From NCBI GenBank assembly GCA_947445045.1, contig CANFCA010000089.1, forward strand, positions 1 through 5,681: a stretch of 5,681 nucleotides of DNA, in the 5' to 3' direction. The notes below the pieces were generated by a model. The model was not told where the DNA came from, searched no databases, and worked only from the letters and a program-made list of their open reading frames with translations. The stretch is from Gallionellaceae bacterium. Its GTDB lineage: Bacteria > Pseudomonadota > Gammaproteobacteria > Burkholderiales > Gallionellaceae. Position numbers and translations under genes: made by a program. Positions 1 through 4,241 of the stretch are shown piece by piece (the first letter of the stretch is position 1; each line of letters begins with the position of its first letter).

Positions 1-39
1 AAAGTGAGCTTTTAGAGATGCTCCGAGAATTATCTGGGT

Positions 40-1137
40 ATGTCCCATTTAGAAAACCAAAATCACCTCACGGTTCTGCCGTCGCCTCCGCCTATCAGCT
101 GGTATTTTGACCCGCTCATTTTGGCTGCCGAGCAGCACGCGCTGTTTGCGCAAGGGCCGAATTACGTGGGACATGAGTTGATGGTGCCCAGCTTGGGCGA
201 CTACCAAGTCATGCGTGATGAAGCGCAAATGCTGGTGCGCAACTCGAATGGCGTTGAACTACTTAGCAACATCTGCCGCCATCGCCAAGCCACCATGTTA
301 GAGGGTCGCGGCAACGCGCAGCACATCGTCTGCCCGATTCACCGCTGGACTTATAAAACCAACGGCGAACTGCTGGGCGCGCCCCATTTCCCGAATAACC
401 CTTGTTTGCATCTGAACAAGTCACCGCTGCAAAATTGGAATGGCCTGTTATTTTCTGGTGAACGCGACATCGCAAAAGACTTGGCGAATGTCGGCGTGAT
501 GCAAGATCTGGATTTTTCCGGTTACATGCTGGATCGTGTGCAGGTGGATGAATACGCTTTCAACTGGAAAACTTTCATCGAAGTGTATCTGGAGGACTAC
601 CACGTTGTGCCCTTTCATCCCGGCTTGGGAAATTTTGTCGATTGCGACGATCTCAAGTGGGAATTTGGCGAACAATACAGCGTCCAAACCGTCGGTATAA
701 AGAATGCTTTGCGCAAAGTCGGCAGCGATGTGTATGGCAAATGGCAAGAACAAGTGCTGCGTTATCACGGTGGCAAACTGCCGAAATTCGGCGCAATCTG
801 GCTAACCTACTACCCCAATATCATGGTGGAGTGGTATCCCGGCACGCTGGTTATCAGCACCCTTGTACCGCGTGGCACAGAAGCTTGTACCAACATCGTC
901 GAATTTTATTACCTTGAAGACATCGTGTTGTTCGAGCGTGATTATGTCGAGGCCGAACAAAAGGCTTACAACGAAACGGCTGTTGAGGACGACATCATCT
1001 GCCTGAAAATGCACCAAGGGCGCAAATCACTTTACCAACGCGGTATCGATCAACAAGGCCCTTATCAATCGCCCACCGAAGATGGCATGTTGCATTTCCA
1101 TGAGTATCTGCGCCGCAATCTTGCGTCTCATCTGTAG
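40..1137 (+). CDS. Rieske [2Fe-2S] aromatic ring-hydroxylating oxygenase, alpha subunit
   Basis: This is a 365-residue Rieske non-haem iron oxygenase. The N-terminal Rieske domain (about residues 45-140) has the cluster ligands Cys79-x-His81 and Cys98-x2-His101. The C-terminal catalytic domain carries the motif EDYHVVPFH, with His188 and His193 as iron ligands and Glu185 at the position that normally bridges the two metal centres. Asp317 or Asp318 in AVEDDII is the likely third iron ligand. Known family members take electrons from a reductase, sometimes through a ferredoxin, and use O2 to hydroxylate or demethylate a substrate in the cytoplasm. At 365 residues it is shorter than classical ring-dioxygenase alpha subunits (about 430-450), closer to monooxygenase or demethylase-type members. 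No beta subunit, ferredoxin or reductase gene is visible here, so the substrate cannot be named. The ATG at 40 is the first usable start, but only weak purine-rich sequence precedes it. The family assignment is firm; the specific function is unknown. Confidence 0.93.
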   Translation: MSHLENQNHLTVLPSPPPISWYFDPLILAAEQHALFAQGPNYVGHELMVPSLGDYQVMRDEAQMLVRNSNGVELLSNICRHRQATMLEGRGNAQHIVCPIHRWTYKTNGELLGAPHFPNNPCLHLNKSPLQNWNGLLFSGERDIAKDLANVGVMQDLDFSGYMLDRVQVDEYAFNWKTFIEVYLEDYHVVPFHPGLGNFVDCDDLKWEFGEQYSVQTVGIKNALRKVGSDVYGKWQEQVLRYHGGKLPKFGAIWLTYYPNIMVEWYPGTLVISTLVPRGTEACTNIVEFYYLEDIVLFERDYVEAEQKAYNETAVEDDIICLKMHQGRKSLYQRGIDQQGPYQSPTEDGMLHFHEYLRRNLASHL

Positions 1138-1165
1138 TCGTCACTCCGACGCAACATTTCTAAAT

Positions 1166-1250
1166 CGTCATTCCCGTGCTGCGTGTGTTGTAGGGGCTTC
1201 AGCCCTTTACAACCACGGCGTACTCCTTGCGGGTGCAAACGGGAATCCAG
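1166..1250. repeat. Composite palindromic intergenic repeat 1 (CATTCCCG/CGGGAATC type)
   Basis: The outer arms are ATTCCCG (1170-1176) and CGGGAAT (1240-1246). They belong to the CGTCATTCCCG...CGGGAATCCAG kind of repeat that is common between genes in beta- and gammaproteobacteria. Nested inside is a second near-palindrome, TTGTAGGGGCT (1188-1198) facing AGCCCTTTACAA (1201-1212). It forms a tight G/C-rich hairpin with an essentially two-base loop. The usual short version of this repeat has only a few bases between its arms, so the inner palindrome looks like an insertion. It sits just after the oxygenase stop codon and may help end or stabilise that transcript. No open frame with protein-like character crosses it. 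Confidence 0.6.
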
Positions 1251-1282
1251 TGATTTTATCCAATCAGGCATTTGAACAAAAC

Positions 1283-1400
1283 CCTTCGACTTCGATGCGC
1301 TACGCTCAGGGCGAACGGGGTATTTTTCAATGGATTAAAAACCAAAAATCCGTTCATCCTGAGCGTAGTGAAACGAAGTCGAAGGACTCAGCACGAACGG
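1283..1400. repeat. Composite palindromic intergenic repeat 2, with 36-bp inverted arms and a third partial copy
   Basis: The left arm (1283-1318) and right arm (1350-1385) are inverted copies of 36 bases that match at 31 positions by hand alignment, separated by a 31-base AT-rich loop. The sequence resembles the CCTTCGACnnnnnCTCAGG...GAACGG repeat found dispersed in many proteobacterial chromosomes. A third part, CTCAGCACGAACGG (1387-1400), is a direct copy of CTCAGGGCGAACGG (1305-1318), 12 of 14 bases the same. It can therefore pair with CCGTTCATCCTGAG (1350-1363). RNA across the region could fold into the long 36-bp hairpin or into a shorter hairpin confined to 1350-1400, but not both. The element ends 25 bases before the transporter start and so occupies its probable leader. 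Confidence 0.75.
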
Positions 1401-1425
1401 TCAATGATATTTTTCTACGCCAAAA

Positions 1426-2277
1426 ATGACCAAAAACCTAGGTTCTCTATGGATGTTAGTCGCCGGAATCCTGTTCGGTTGCATGGGCGTATTCGTCAAA
1501 CTCGGTGCAACGTATTTCACACACATTGAGTTAGTGTTTTACCGCTCCTTCATCGGGCTAATATTCGTATATATCATCATGCGCCAACAGCGCATTAACG
1601 TAGCCACACAACACTGGCGCAAACATTTATCTCGCAGCCTTGCCGGCACAGTGGCACTCTCCCTGTTTTTTTATTGCATCACCGTGCTGCCACTCGCCAC
1701 CGCCGTCACGCTCAACTATACCGCACCGTTGTATCTCACCATTTTCTCCATGCTGGTGTTCAAAGATAAATTTCATCTGCCGCTCACCCTTGCCATCGCA
1801 ATGGGATTTTGCGGCGTGGTGTTATTGCTGCACCCCACATTGGAACATGACCAACTCTTACCCGGCCTACTCGGACTCATTTCGGGTTTCCTTGCTGGGG
1901 TGGTTTATCTCAACGTTAAACAACTTGGCATCATTGGCGAACCGGAAACACGCATCGTATTTTATTTCAGCCTTGCCGCCTCATTGTTCAGCGGCACATG
2001 GATGTTATTCGATACCGTGCATGCCATCACGATGCAAAGCTTGGCCATCCTGTTAGGACTAGGTAGCACCGCCACCCTCGCACAACTCGCCATGACGCGC
2101 GCCTACCGTGTCGGCAAGACACTGGTGGTGAGCAGCTTGGCGTATAGCACCGTCGTATTCGCCAGTTTGTTCGGCATGCTGTTATGGCATGAAACTTTAT
2201 CACTCAGCAGTTGGCTAGGCATGGCGCTCATCATCGCGGGTGGTGTGCTAAGCTTGCGGCTATCACCGAAGCATTAA
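1426..2277 (+). CDS. DMT superfamily (EamA domain) inner-membrane transporter
   Basis: This 283-residue protein has about ten hydrophobic segments, near residues 8-27, 34-52, 72-90, 97-113, 118-136, 147-163, 177-196, 205-223, 234-254 and 262-278. That is the two-times-five-helix duplication of the drug/metabolite transporter superfamily. The ends of the two EamA repeats show the expected signature: TAPLYLTIFSMLVFKDKF (residues 99-116) in the first half and a matching YSTVVFASLFGMLLWHE stretch (240-256) in the second. Family members sit in the cytoplasmic membrane and export or exchange small metabolites such as amino acids, nucleosides or drugs. The substrate cannot be read from sequence. The ATG at 1426 gives a normal N-terminus leading into helix 1, but no clear Shine-Dalgarno precedes it. 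An ATG at 1453 is a less likely alternative because it would cut into helix 1. Repeat 2 separates it from the oxygenase, so co-transcription is uncertain. Confidence 0.93.
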   Translation: MTKNLGSLWMLVAGILFGCMGVFVKLGATYFTHIELVFYRSFIGLIFVYIIMRQQRINVATQHWRKHLSRSLAGTVALSLFFYCITVLPLATAVTLNYTAPLYLTIFSMLVFKDKFHLPLTLAIAMGFCGVVLLLHPTLEHDQLLPGLLGLISGFLAGVVYLNVKQLGIIGEPETRIVFYFSLAASLFSGTWMLFDTVHAITMQSLAILLGLGSTATLAQLAMTRAYRVGKTLVVSSLAYSTVVFASLFGMLLWHETLSLSSWLGMALIIAGGVLSLRLSPKH

Positions 2278-2289
2278 AATAAAAATGAT

Positions 2290-2414
2290 GTCCACGAAAG
2301 ACACGAAAATCACAAAATGGAAAGAAGAGACTCCGACTAGAGTAGTGAATGACTCAATCACCACAATGGATTTTTTTGTTTTGTTGTTTCGTGTCTTTAG
2401 TGTTTTTCGTGGAC
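2290..2414. repeat. Palindromic intergenic repeat 3 (GTCCACGAAA...TTTCGTGGAC type)
   Basis: The left arm at 2290-2317 and the right arm at 2387-2414 are inverted copies of 28 bases with 23 matches by hand alignment, beginning GTCCACGAAA and ending TTTTTCGTGGAC. The 69-base interior has no protein-like frame. Within each arm the unit AC(A/G)AAA is itself repeated, so the arms read as tandem CACGAAA-type units. GTCCACGAAA-style palindromes are known dispersed repeats in proteobacteria. This copy fills the gap between the transporter stop (2277) and the ribosome binding site of the next gene (2424). It may act as a terminator for the transporter or as structured leader for the following gene. 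Confidence 0.7.
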
Positions 2415-2423
2415 AAGACTTTA

Positions 2424-2428
2424 GAGGG
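2424..2428 (+). promoter_or_regulatory. Ribosome binding site fixing the SpoIIAA-like start
   Basis: GAGGG lies seven bases before the ATG at 2436 and is the best Shine-Dalgarno on the plus strand of this window. It favours that start over an in-frame ATG at 2349, which lies inside repeat 3 and would add a 29-residue hydrophobic extension encoded by the repeat. Confidence 0.75.
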
Positions 2429-2435
2429 AAATAAA

Positions 2436-2783
2436 ATGATCACCATCGAACAAACCGAAAACCTCGTCAACATCGCCGTCATGGGGGAATTTACCATCGC
2501 CGATTTCAAAGCGTTTGAAGAGCAATCCCTGTTCAAACTCAAAACCCCCGGCGCAGTTAACCTGCTGTTCGATTTGCGCGCGATGATTAACTACACCGTC
2601 GATGTCGCGTGGGAAGAAATTAAATTCTTCAGCCGCGAACACAACCACGACTTCAACAAAATCGCCGTCGTCACCGACGACCAATGGATTACTTGGCAGG
2701 CTTGGTTATCACGGATTTTTGTCGATGCAGATATACAGGTGTTTACGGGATATGTGGAAGCGAAGACTTGGGTGCAAAGCTAA
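2436..2783 (+). CDS. SpoIIAA-like / STAS-fold small protein
   Basis: This is a 115-residue soluble protein with the layout of the SpoIIAA-like family (Pfam PF11964). An N-terminal strand pair, ITIEQTENLVNIAVMGEFT (residues 2-20), leads to helix IADFKAFEEQ. The central strand is VNLLFDLRAMINYTVD (41-56), followed by the helix AWEEIKFFSREHNHDF (58-73). Then come the strand KIAVVTDDQW (75-84) and a C-terminal helix-strand segment ending VFTGYVEAKTWV (102-113). Proteins of this family resemble anti-sigma-factor antagonists, but most are functionally uncharacterised. No partner kinase or sigma factor gene is nearby, so a role in sigma control should not be assumed. The length is normal for the family. 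The start is fixed by the GAGGG site, which excludes the upstream extension. Repeat 3 lies directly upstream, so its promoter is either inside the repeat or shared with the transporter. Confidence 0.85.
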   Translation: MITIEQTENLVNIAVMGEFTIADFKAFEEQSLFKLKTPGAVNLLFDLRAMINYTVDVAWEEIKFFSREHNHDFNKIAVVTDDQWITWQAWLSRIFVDADIQVFTGYVEAKTWVQS

Positions 2784-2826
2784 AAGCAATCAGAAATCAG
2801 GGAAATTTTTCATGGTGTCTTTTTCG

Positions 2827-2852
2827 GAAATTTTGAGGTGTACCAAAATTTC
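2827..2852. repeat. Perfect 9-bp dyad in AT-rich spacer
   Basis: GAAATTTTG (2827-2835) and CAAAATTTC (2844-2852) are perfect inverted copies around an eight-base centre that contains GGTGTACC-like partial symmetry. It lies 44 bases after the SpoIIAA-like stop. The A/T-rich stem has no following T-run, which makes it a poor intrinsic terminator. A protein binding site is possible but unsupported by any neighbour. Confidence 0.4.
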
Positions 2853-2933
2853 ACTCCAAATTAAAACAAGGCATTCCATAAGAAACGCCAGATTGGACAC
2901 CTCGATGGTGTATTTATCCTTTTAATTAATTGT

Positions 2934-2952
2934 GTATGACATACTTGCATAC
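2934..2952. promoter_or_regulatory. Operator-like GTATG/CATAC cluster upstream of the antitoxin
   Basis: GTATGACATAC (2934-2944) is a perfect 11-base palindrome centred on one A. It is followed by TGCATAC (2946-2952), and an identical TGCATAC recurs at 2986-2992 over the antitoxin start, 40 bases away (about four helical turns). Repeated half-sites directly before an antitoxin are what autoregulated toxin-antitoxin promoters normally show. No confident -35/-10 pair could be placed, so the promoter itself is not called. Whether this antitoxin family, which lacks an obvious DNA-binding domain, binds here is inference. Confidence 0.4.
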
Positions 2953-2978
2953 CTCAAAAGTTATCCTTGATTTATTCT

Positions 2979-3215
2979 ATGCTCATGCATACTCTAACCA
3001 ACGCCACTGAATACCTGCAACTGTCTGTCTCCGAGCGCATCCAGCTCGTTGAAGATATATGGGATAGCATTGCTGCTGAGGCATCCAATACCGTTGGATT
3101 GTCACAAGCTCAAAAGGCTGAGTTGCATCGTCGCGTTGCTGCACATCGTGCTGACCCTTCCACCGCTATTCCGTGGGAGCAGGTTCAATCCAAATTATTT
3201 CTGAGTAAACCCTGA
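2979..3215 (+). CDS. Addiction-module antitoxin (TIGR02574 / PF09720 type)
   Basis: This 78-residue acidic-to-neutral helical protein matches the 'putative addiction module component' antitoxin family throughout. It has LSVSERIQLVEDIWDSIAAE (residues 15-34), then LSQAQKAELHRRVAAHRADP (41-60), and ends with the hallmark AIPWEQVQSKL (63-73). Family members neutralise a RelE/ParE-type toxin encoded immediately downstream, and their C-terminal half is the usual toxin-binding part. Its TGA stop shares one base with the ATG of the toxin frame at 3215, the normal translational coupling of such pairs. ATG codons at 2979 and 2985 are both possible starts, neither with a good ribosome binding site. A TTG at 2967 is less likely. 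No lesion is visible, so an intact antitoxin accompanies an interrupted toxin. Confidence 0.88.
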   Translation: MLMHTLTNATEYLQLSVSERIQLVEDIWDSIAAEASNTVGLSQAQKAELHRRVAAHRADPSTAIPWEQVQSKLFLSKP

Positions 3216-3499
3216 TGTTAGTCTTACTCCGTCCAGAGGAGGAGCAAGAGCTTCTGGAAGCCCAGGCTTGGTATGTGTCAAAAGCGCTGGGACTTGGCTT
3301 TGAGTTCACCCGTGCCGCTGACGCGGCAGTTGCATCTGCACTGCGTAACCCCTTTGGGCATTAGCGTATCGAAGAAGAATTCCATCGGGTGTTATTCCGA
3401 AAATTTCCTTACACGCTCATTTATCTGCCAAGCCAAAATGAGTTGTTGGTGATTTCGTTCTTTCATCAGCATCGTGAGCCAGGCACTTGGTTGGAATAG
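3215..3499 (+). pseudogene. RelE/ParE-type toxin interrupted by an in-frame amber codon
   Basis: Reading from the ATG at 3215 gives 94 codons in one frame, broken only by TAG at 3362-3364 (codon 50). Before the stop lies the usual N-terminal part: RPEEEQELLEAQAWYVSKAL (residues 6-25), then a helix ending SALRNPFGH. After it, in the same frame, come RIEEEFHRVLFRKFPYTLIY (51-70) and LLVISFFHQHREPGTW (77-92). These contain the conserved R-x3-R/K-FPY and FHxxRxP elements of ParE/RelE toxins (PF05016 superfamily). Toxins of this kind block growth by cleaving ribosome-bound mRNA or poisoning gyrase; which applies cannot be told. The family usually reads NP-x-x-H/Y-x-R-I here, so a single C-to-T change of CAG (Gln) to TAG would explain the break. 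Without the C-terminal half the product should be inactive. A sequencing error, or amber suppression producing a full toxin, cannot be excluded. Confidence 0.8.
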
Positions 3500-3536
3500 C
3501 TTGATCTTACGGATATCCTTATTTTTGATTCCAACA

Positions 3537-3569
3537 GCAAAAAACCCGCTTTCGCGGGTTTTCTTTTGC
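3537..3569. terminator. Bidirectional intrinsic terminator between convergent transcripts
   Basis: The core stem AAAACCCGC (3541-3549) and GCGGGTTTT (3554-3562) closes a TTTC loop. The flanks GCAAAA and TTTTGC extend it. On the plus strand the stem runs into TTTTCTTTT, ending the toxin-antitoxin transcript. On the minus strand it is followed by six T residues, ending the rpmB-rpmG transcript, whose last codon is 20 bases away. Confidence 0.9.
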
Positions 3570-3588
3570 ACAACGATTCCAGCCAGAC

Positions 3589-3744
3589 TTACTTCAGTTT
3601 GGTTTCTTTGTACATCACATGCTTGCGTACTTTAGGATCGTATTTTTTCATTTCGATCTTTTCTGGTGTAGTGCGCTTGTTTTTGGTCGTGGTGTAAAAA
3701 TGACCAGTACCGGCACTTGATTCGAGTTTGATTTTTTCGCGCAT
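3589..3744 (-). CDS. rpmG: Large-subunit ribosomal protein L33 (bL33)
   Basis: On the minus strand the ATG at 3744-3742 opens a 51-residue basic protein that begins [20 protein letters not shown] and ends [14 protein letters not shown]. This is the classic proteobacterial bL33, a component of the 50S subunit near the E site. It has no cysteines, so it is the zinc-free form. The length is typical. It follows rpmB with 12 bases between stop and start. An AAGGA Shine-Dalgarno overlaps the rpmB stop codon (3755-3759), so the two are co-transcribed and probably translationally coupled. Its transcript ends at the hairpin at 3537-3569. Confidence 0.97.
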   Translation of the reverse strand: MREKIKLESSAGTGHFYTTTKNKRTTPEKIEMKKYDPKVRKHVMYKETKLK

Positions 3745-3756
3745 TTTCTATAATCC

Positions 3757-3993
3757 TTAAACGTTCACGCCATTGGCGCGAATTTCTAGCAGAACTGCGT
3801 CGATACCATTTTTGTCGATGGTGCGCAGTGCGGCATTAGACAAGCGCAAGCTCACCCAACGATTTTCTGATTCAACCCAGAAGCGGCGACGTTGCAGATT
3901 CGGCAAAAAACGACGCTTGGTTTTGTTATTCGCGTGGGAAATGTTGTTCCCGCTCATCGGGCCTTTACCCGTTACTTGACATACACGTGCCAT
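3757..3993 (-). CDS. rpmB: Large-subunit ribosomal protein L28 (bL28)
   Basis: This 78-residue basic protein begins [20 protein letters not shown], continues with [19 protein letters not shown] (residues 22-40), and ends in the C-terminal segment [20 protein letters not shown]. It is a full-length proteobacterial bL28, a 50S component needed for late subunit assembly. The reading frame stays open further upstream to 4236, but the ATG at 3993 is the true start. It yields the canonical [11 protein letters not shown]-terminus and is preceded by GGAG seven bases away (4001-4004 on the plus strand). The open extension is not protein-like. It is first in a two-gene operon with rpmG and is divergent from ppx. 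Confidence 0.97.
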   Translation of the reverse strand: MARVCQVTGKGPMSGNNISHANNKTKRRFLPNLQRRRFWVESENRWVSLRLSNAALRTIDKNGIDAVLLEIRANGVNV

Positions 3994-4026
3994 GGTTCTA
4001 CTCCAACCGATTTCAAAAGAGCGCGG

Positions 4027-4055
4027 ATGATACCGAAGGAATCGGGATTGTTCAA
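4027..4055 (-). promoter_or_regulatory. Sigma70-type promoter for rpmB-rpmG
   Basis: Read on the minus strand, TTGAAC (4055-4050) serves as the -35 and TATCAT (4032-4027) as the -10, separated by exactly 17 bases. These match consensus at four and five of six positions. Transcription would begin near 4020 and give a leader of about 25 bases ahead of the rpmB start, containing its GGAG site. This is the best promoter match I found in the window. Confidence 0.65.
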
Positions 4056-4119
4056 CCTGAATTTGGGTCGAAACGCAAAAAACGTCTCTATGCCTGCTCC
4101 TACAACAATTTAACCGTAT

Positions 4120-4202
4120 TGAAACATTTGCCGAATATACTGTTATTCGCTTAACTTTAAGCTGCATTCCCTTAAAATTGGGCAGATAGTTGAAATGTTT
4201 CA
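4120..4202. repeat. Perfect 10-bp inverted repeat in the rpmB/ppx divergent region
   Basis: TGAAACATTT (4120-4129) and AAATGTTTCA (4193-4202) are exact inverted copies with 63 bases between them. They enclose a smaller dyad CTTAA-CT-TTAAG (4150-4161) and the candidate ppx promoter. Arms this far apart could form a hairpin in the ppx leader only if transcription starts upstream of 4120. Otherwise they could act as paired protein sites. No known regulator motif is recognised, and it does not resemble a PhoB box. Confidence 0.45.
4151..4178 (+). promoter_or_regulatory. Candidate sigma70-type promoter for ppx
   Basis: TTAACT (4151-4156) and TAAAAT (4173-4178) lie 16 bases apart and match consensus at four and five of six positions. 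The start point would be near 4185, giving a leader of roughly 57 bases. The surrounding DNA is A/T-rich, so a chance match is possible. An alternative -10, TATACT at 4136-4141, has no acceptable -35. Confidence 0.35.
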
Positions 4203-4241
4203 CGCTATCATGTCCACATCCAGCATACACCCACACTGACT

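Noticed and set aside
1..110. Possible tail of an upstream gene in the third frame (reading SELLEMLRELSGY..., stop TGA at 108-110)
   Set aside because: It would overlap the oxygenase by about 70 bases, and the part inside that gene does not look protein-like. Another frame closes at TAG 13-15, so the true end of the upstream gene cannot be decided from 39 bases.
1283..1400. CRISPR array or insertion-sequence remnant
   Set aside because: The repeats are inverted with a single loop, there is no regular spacer pattern, and no transposase fragment is present. A dispersed intergenic palindrome fits better.
1082..1529. Plus-strand open frames crossing the repeat spacer
   Set aside because: They consist of translated palindromic repeats and overlap the ends of the oxygenase and transporter genes. 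They have no domain character and no ribosome binding site.
2602..2925. Plus-strand open frame of 107 residues overlapping the SpoIIAA-like gene
   Set aside because: It is out of frame with the well-supported gene and runs into the A/T-rich spacer with low-complexity Ser/Thr/Lys composition.
4120..4202. PhoB box regulating ppx
   Set aside because: The expected CTGTCAT direct repeats spaced by four A/T-rich bases are not present.
3994..4236. Upstream extension of the rpmB frame to 159 residues
   Set aside because: The extension contains the promoter and the divergent spacer. The canonical L28 N-terminus and its GGAG site fix the start at 3993.
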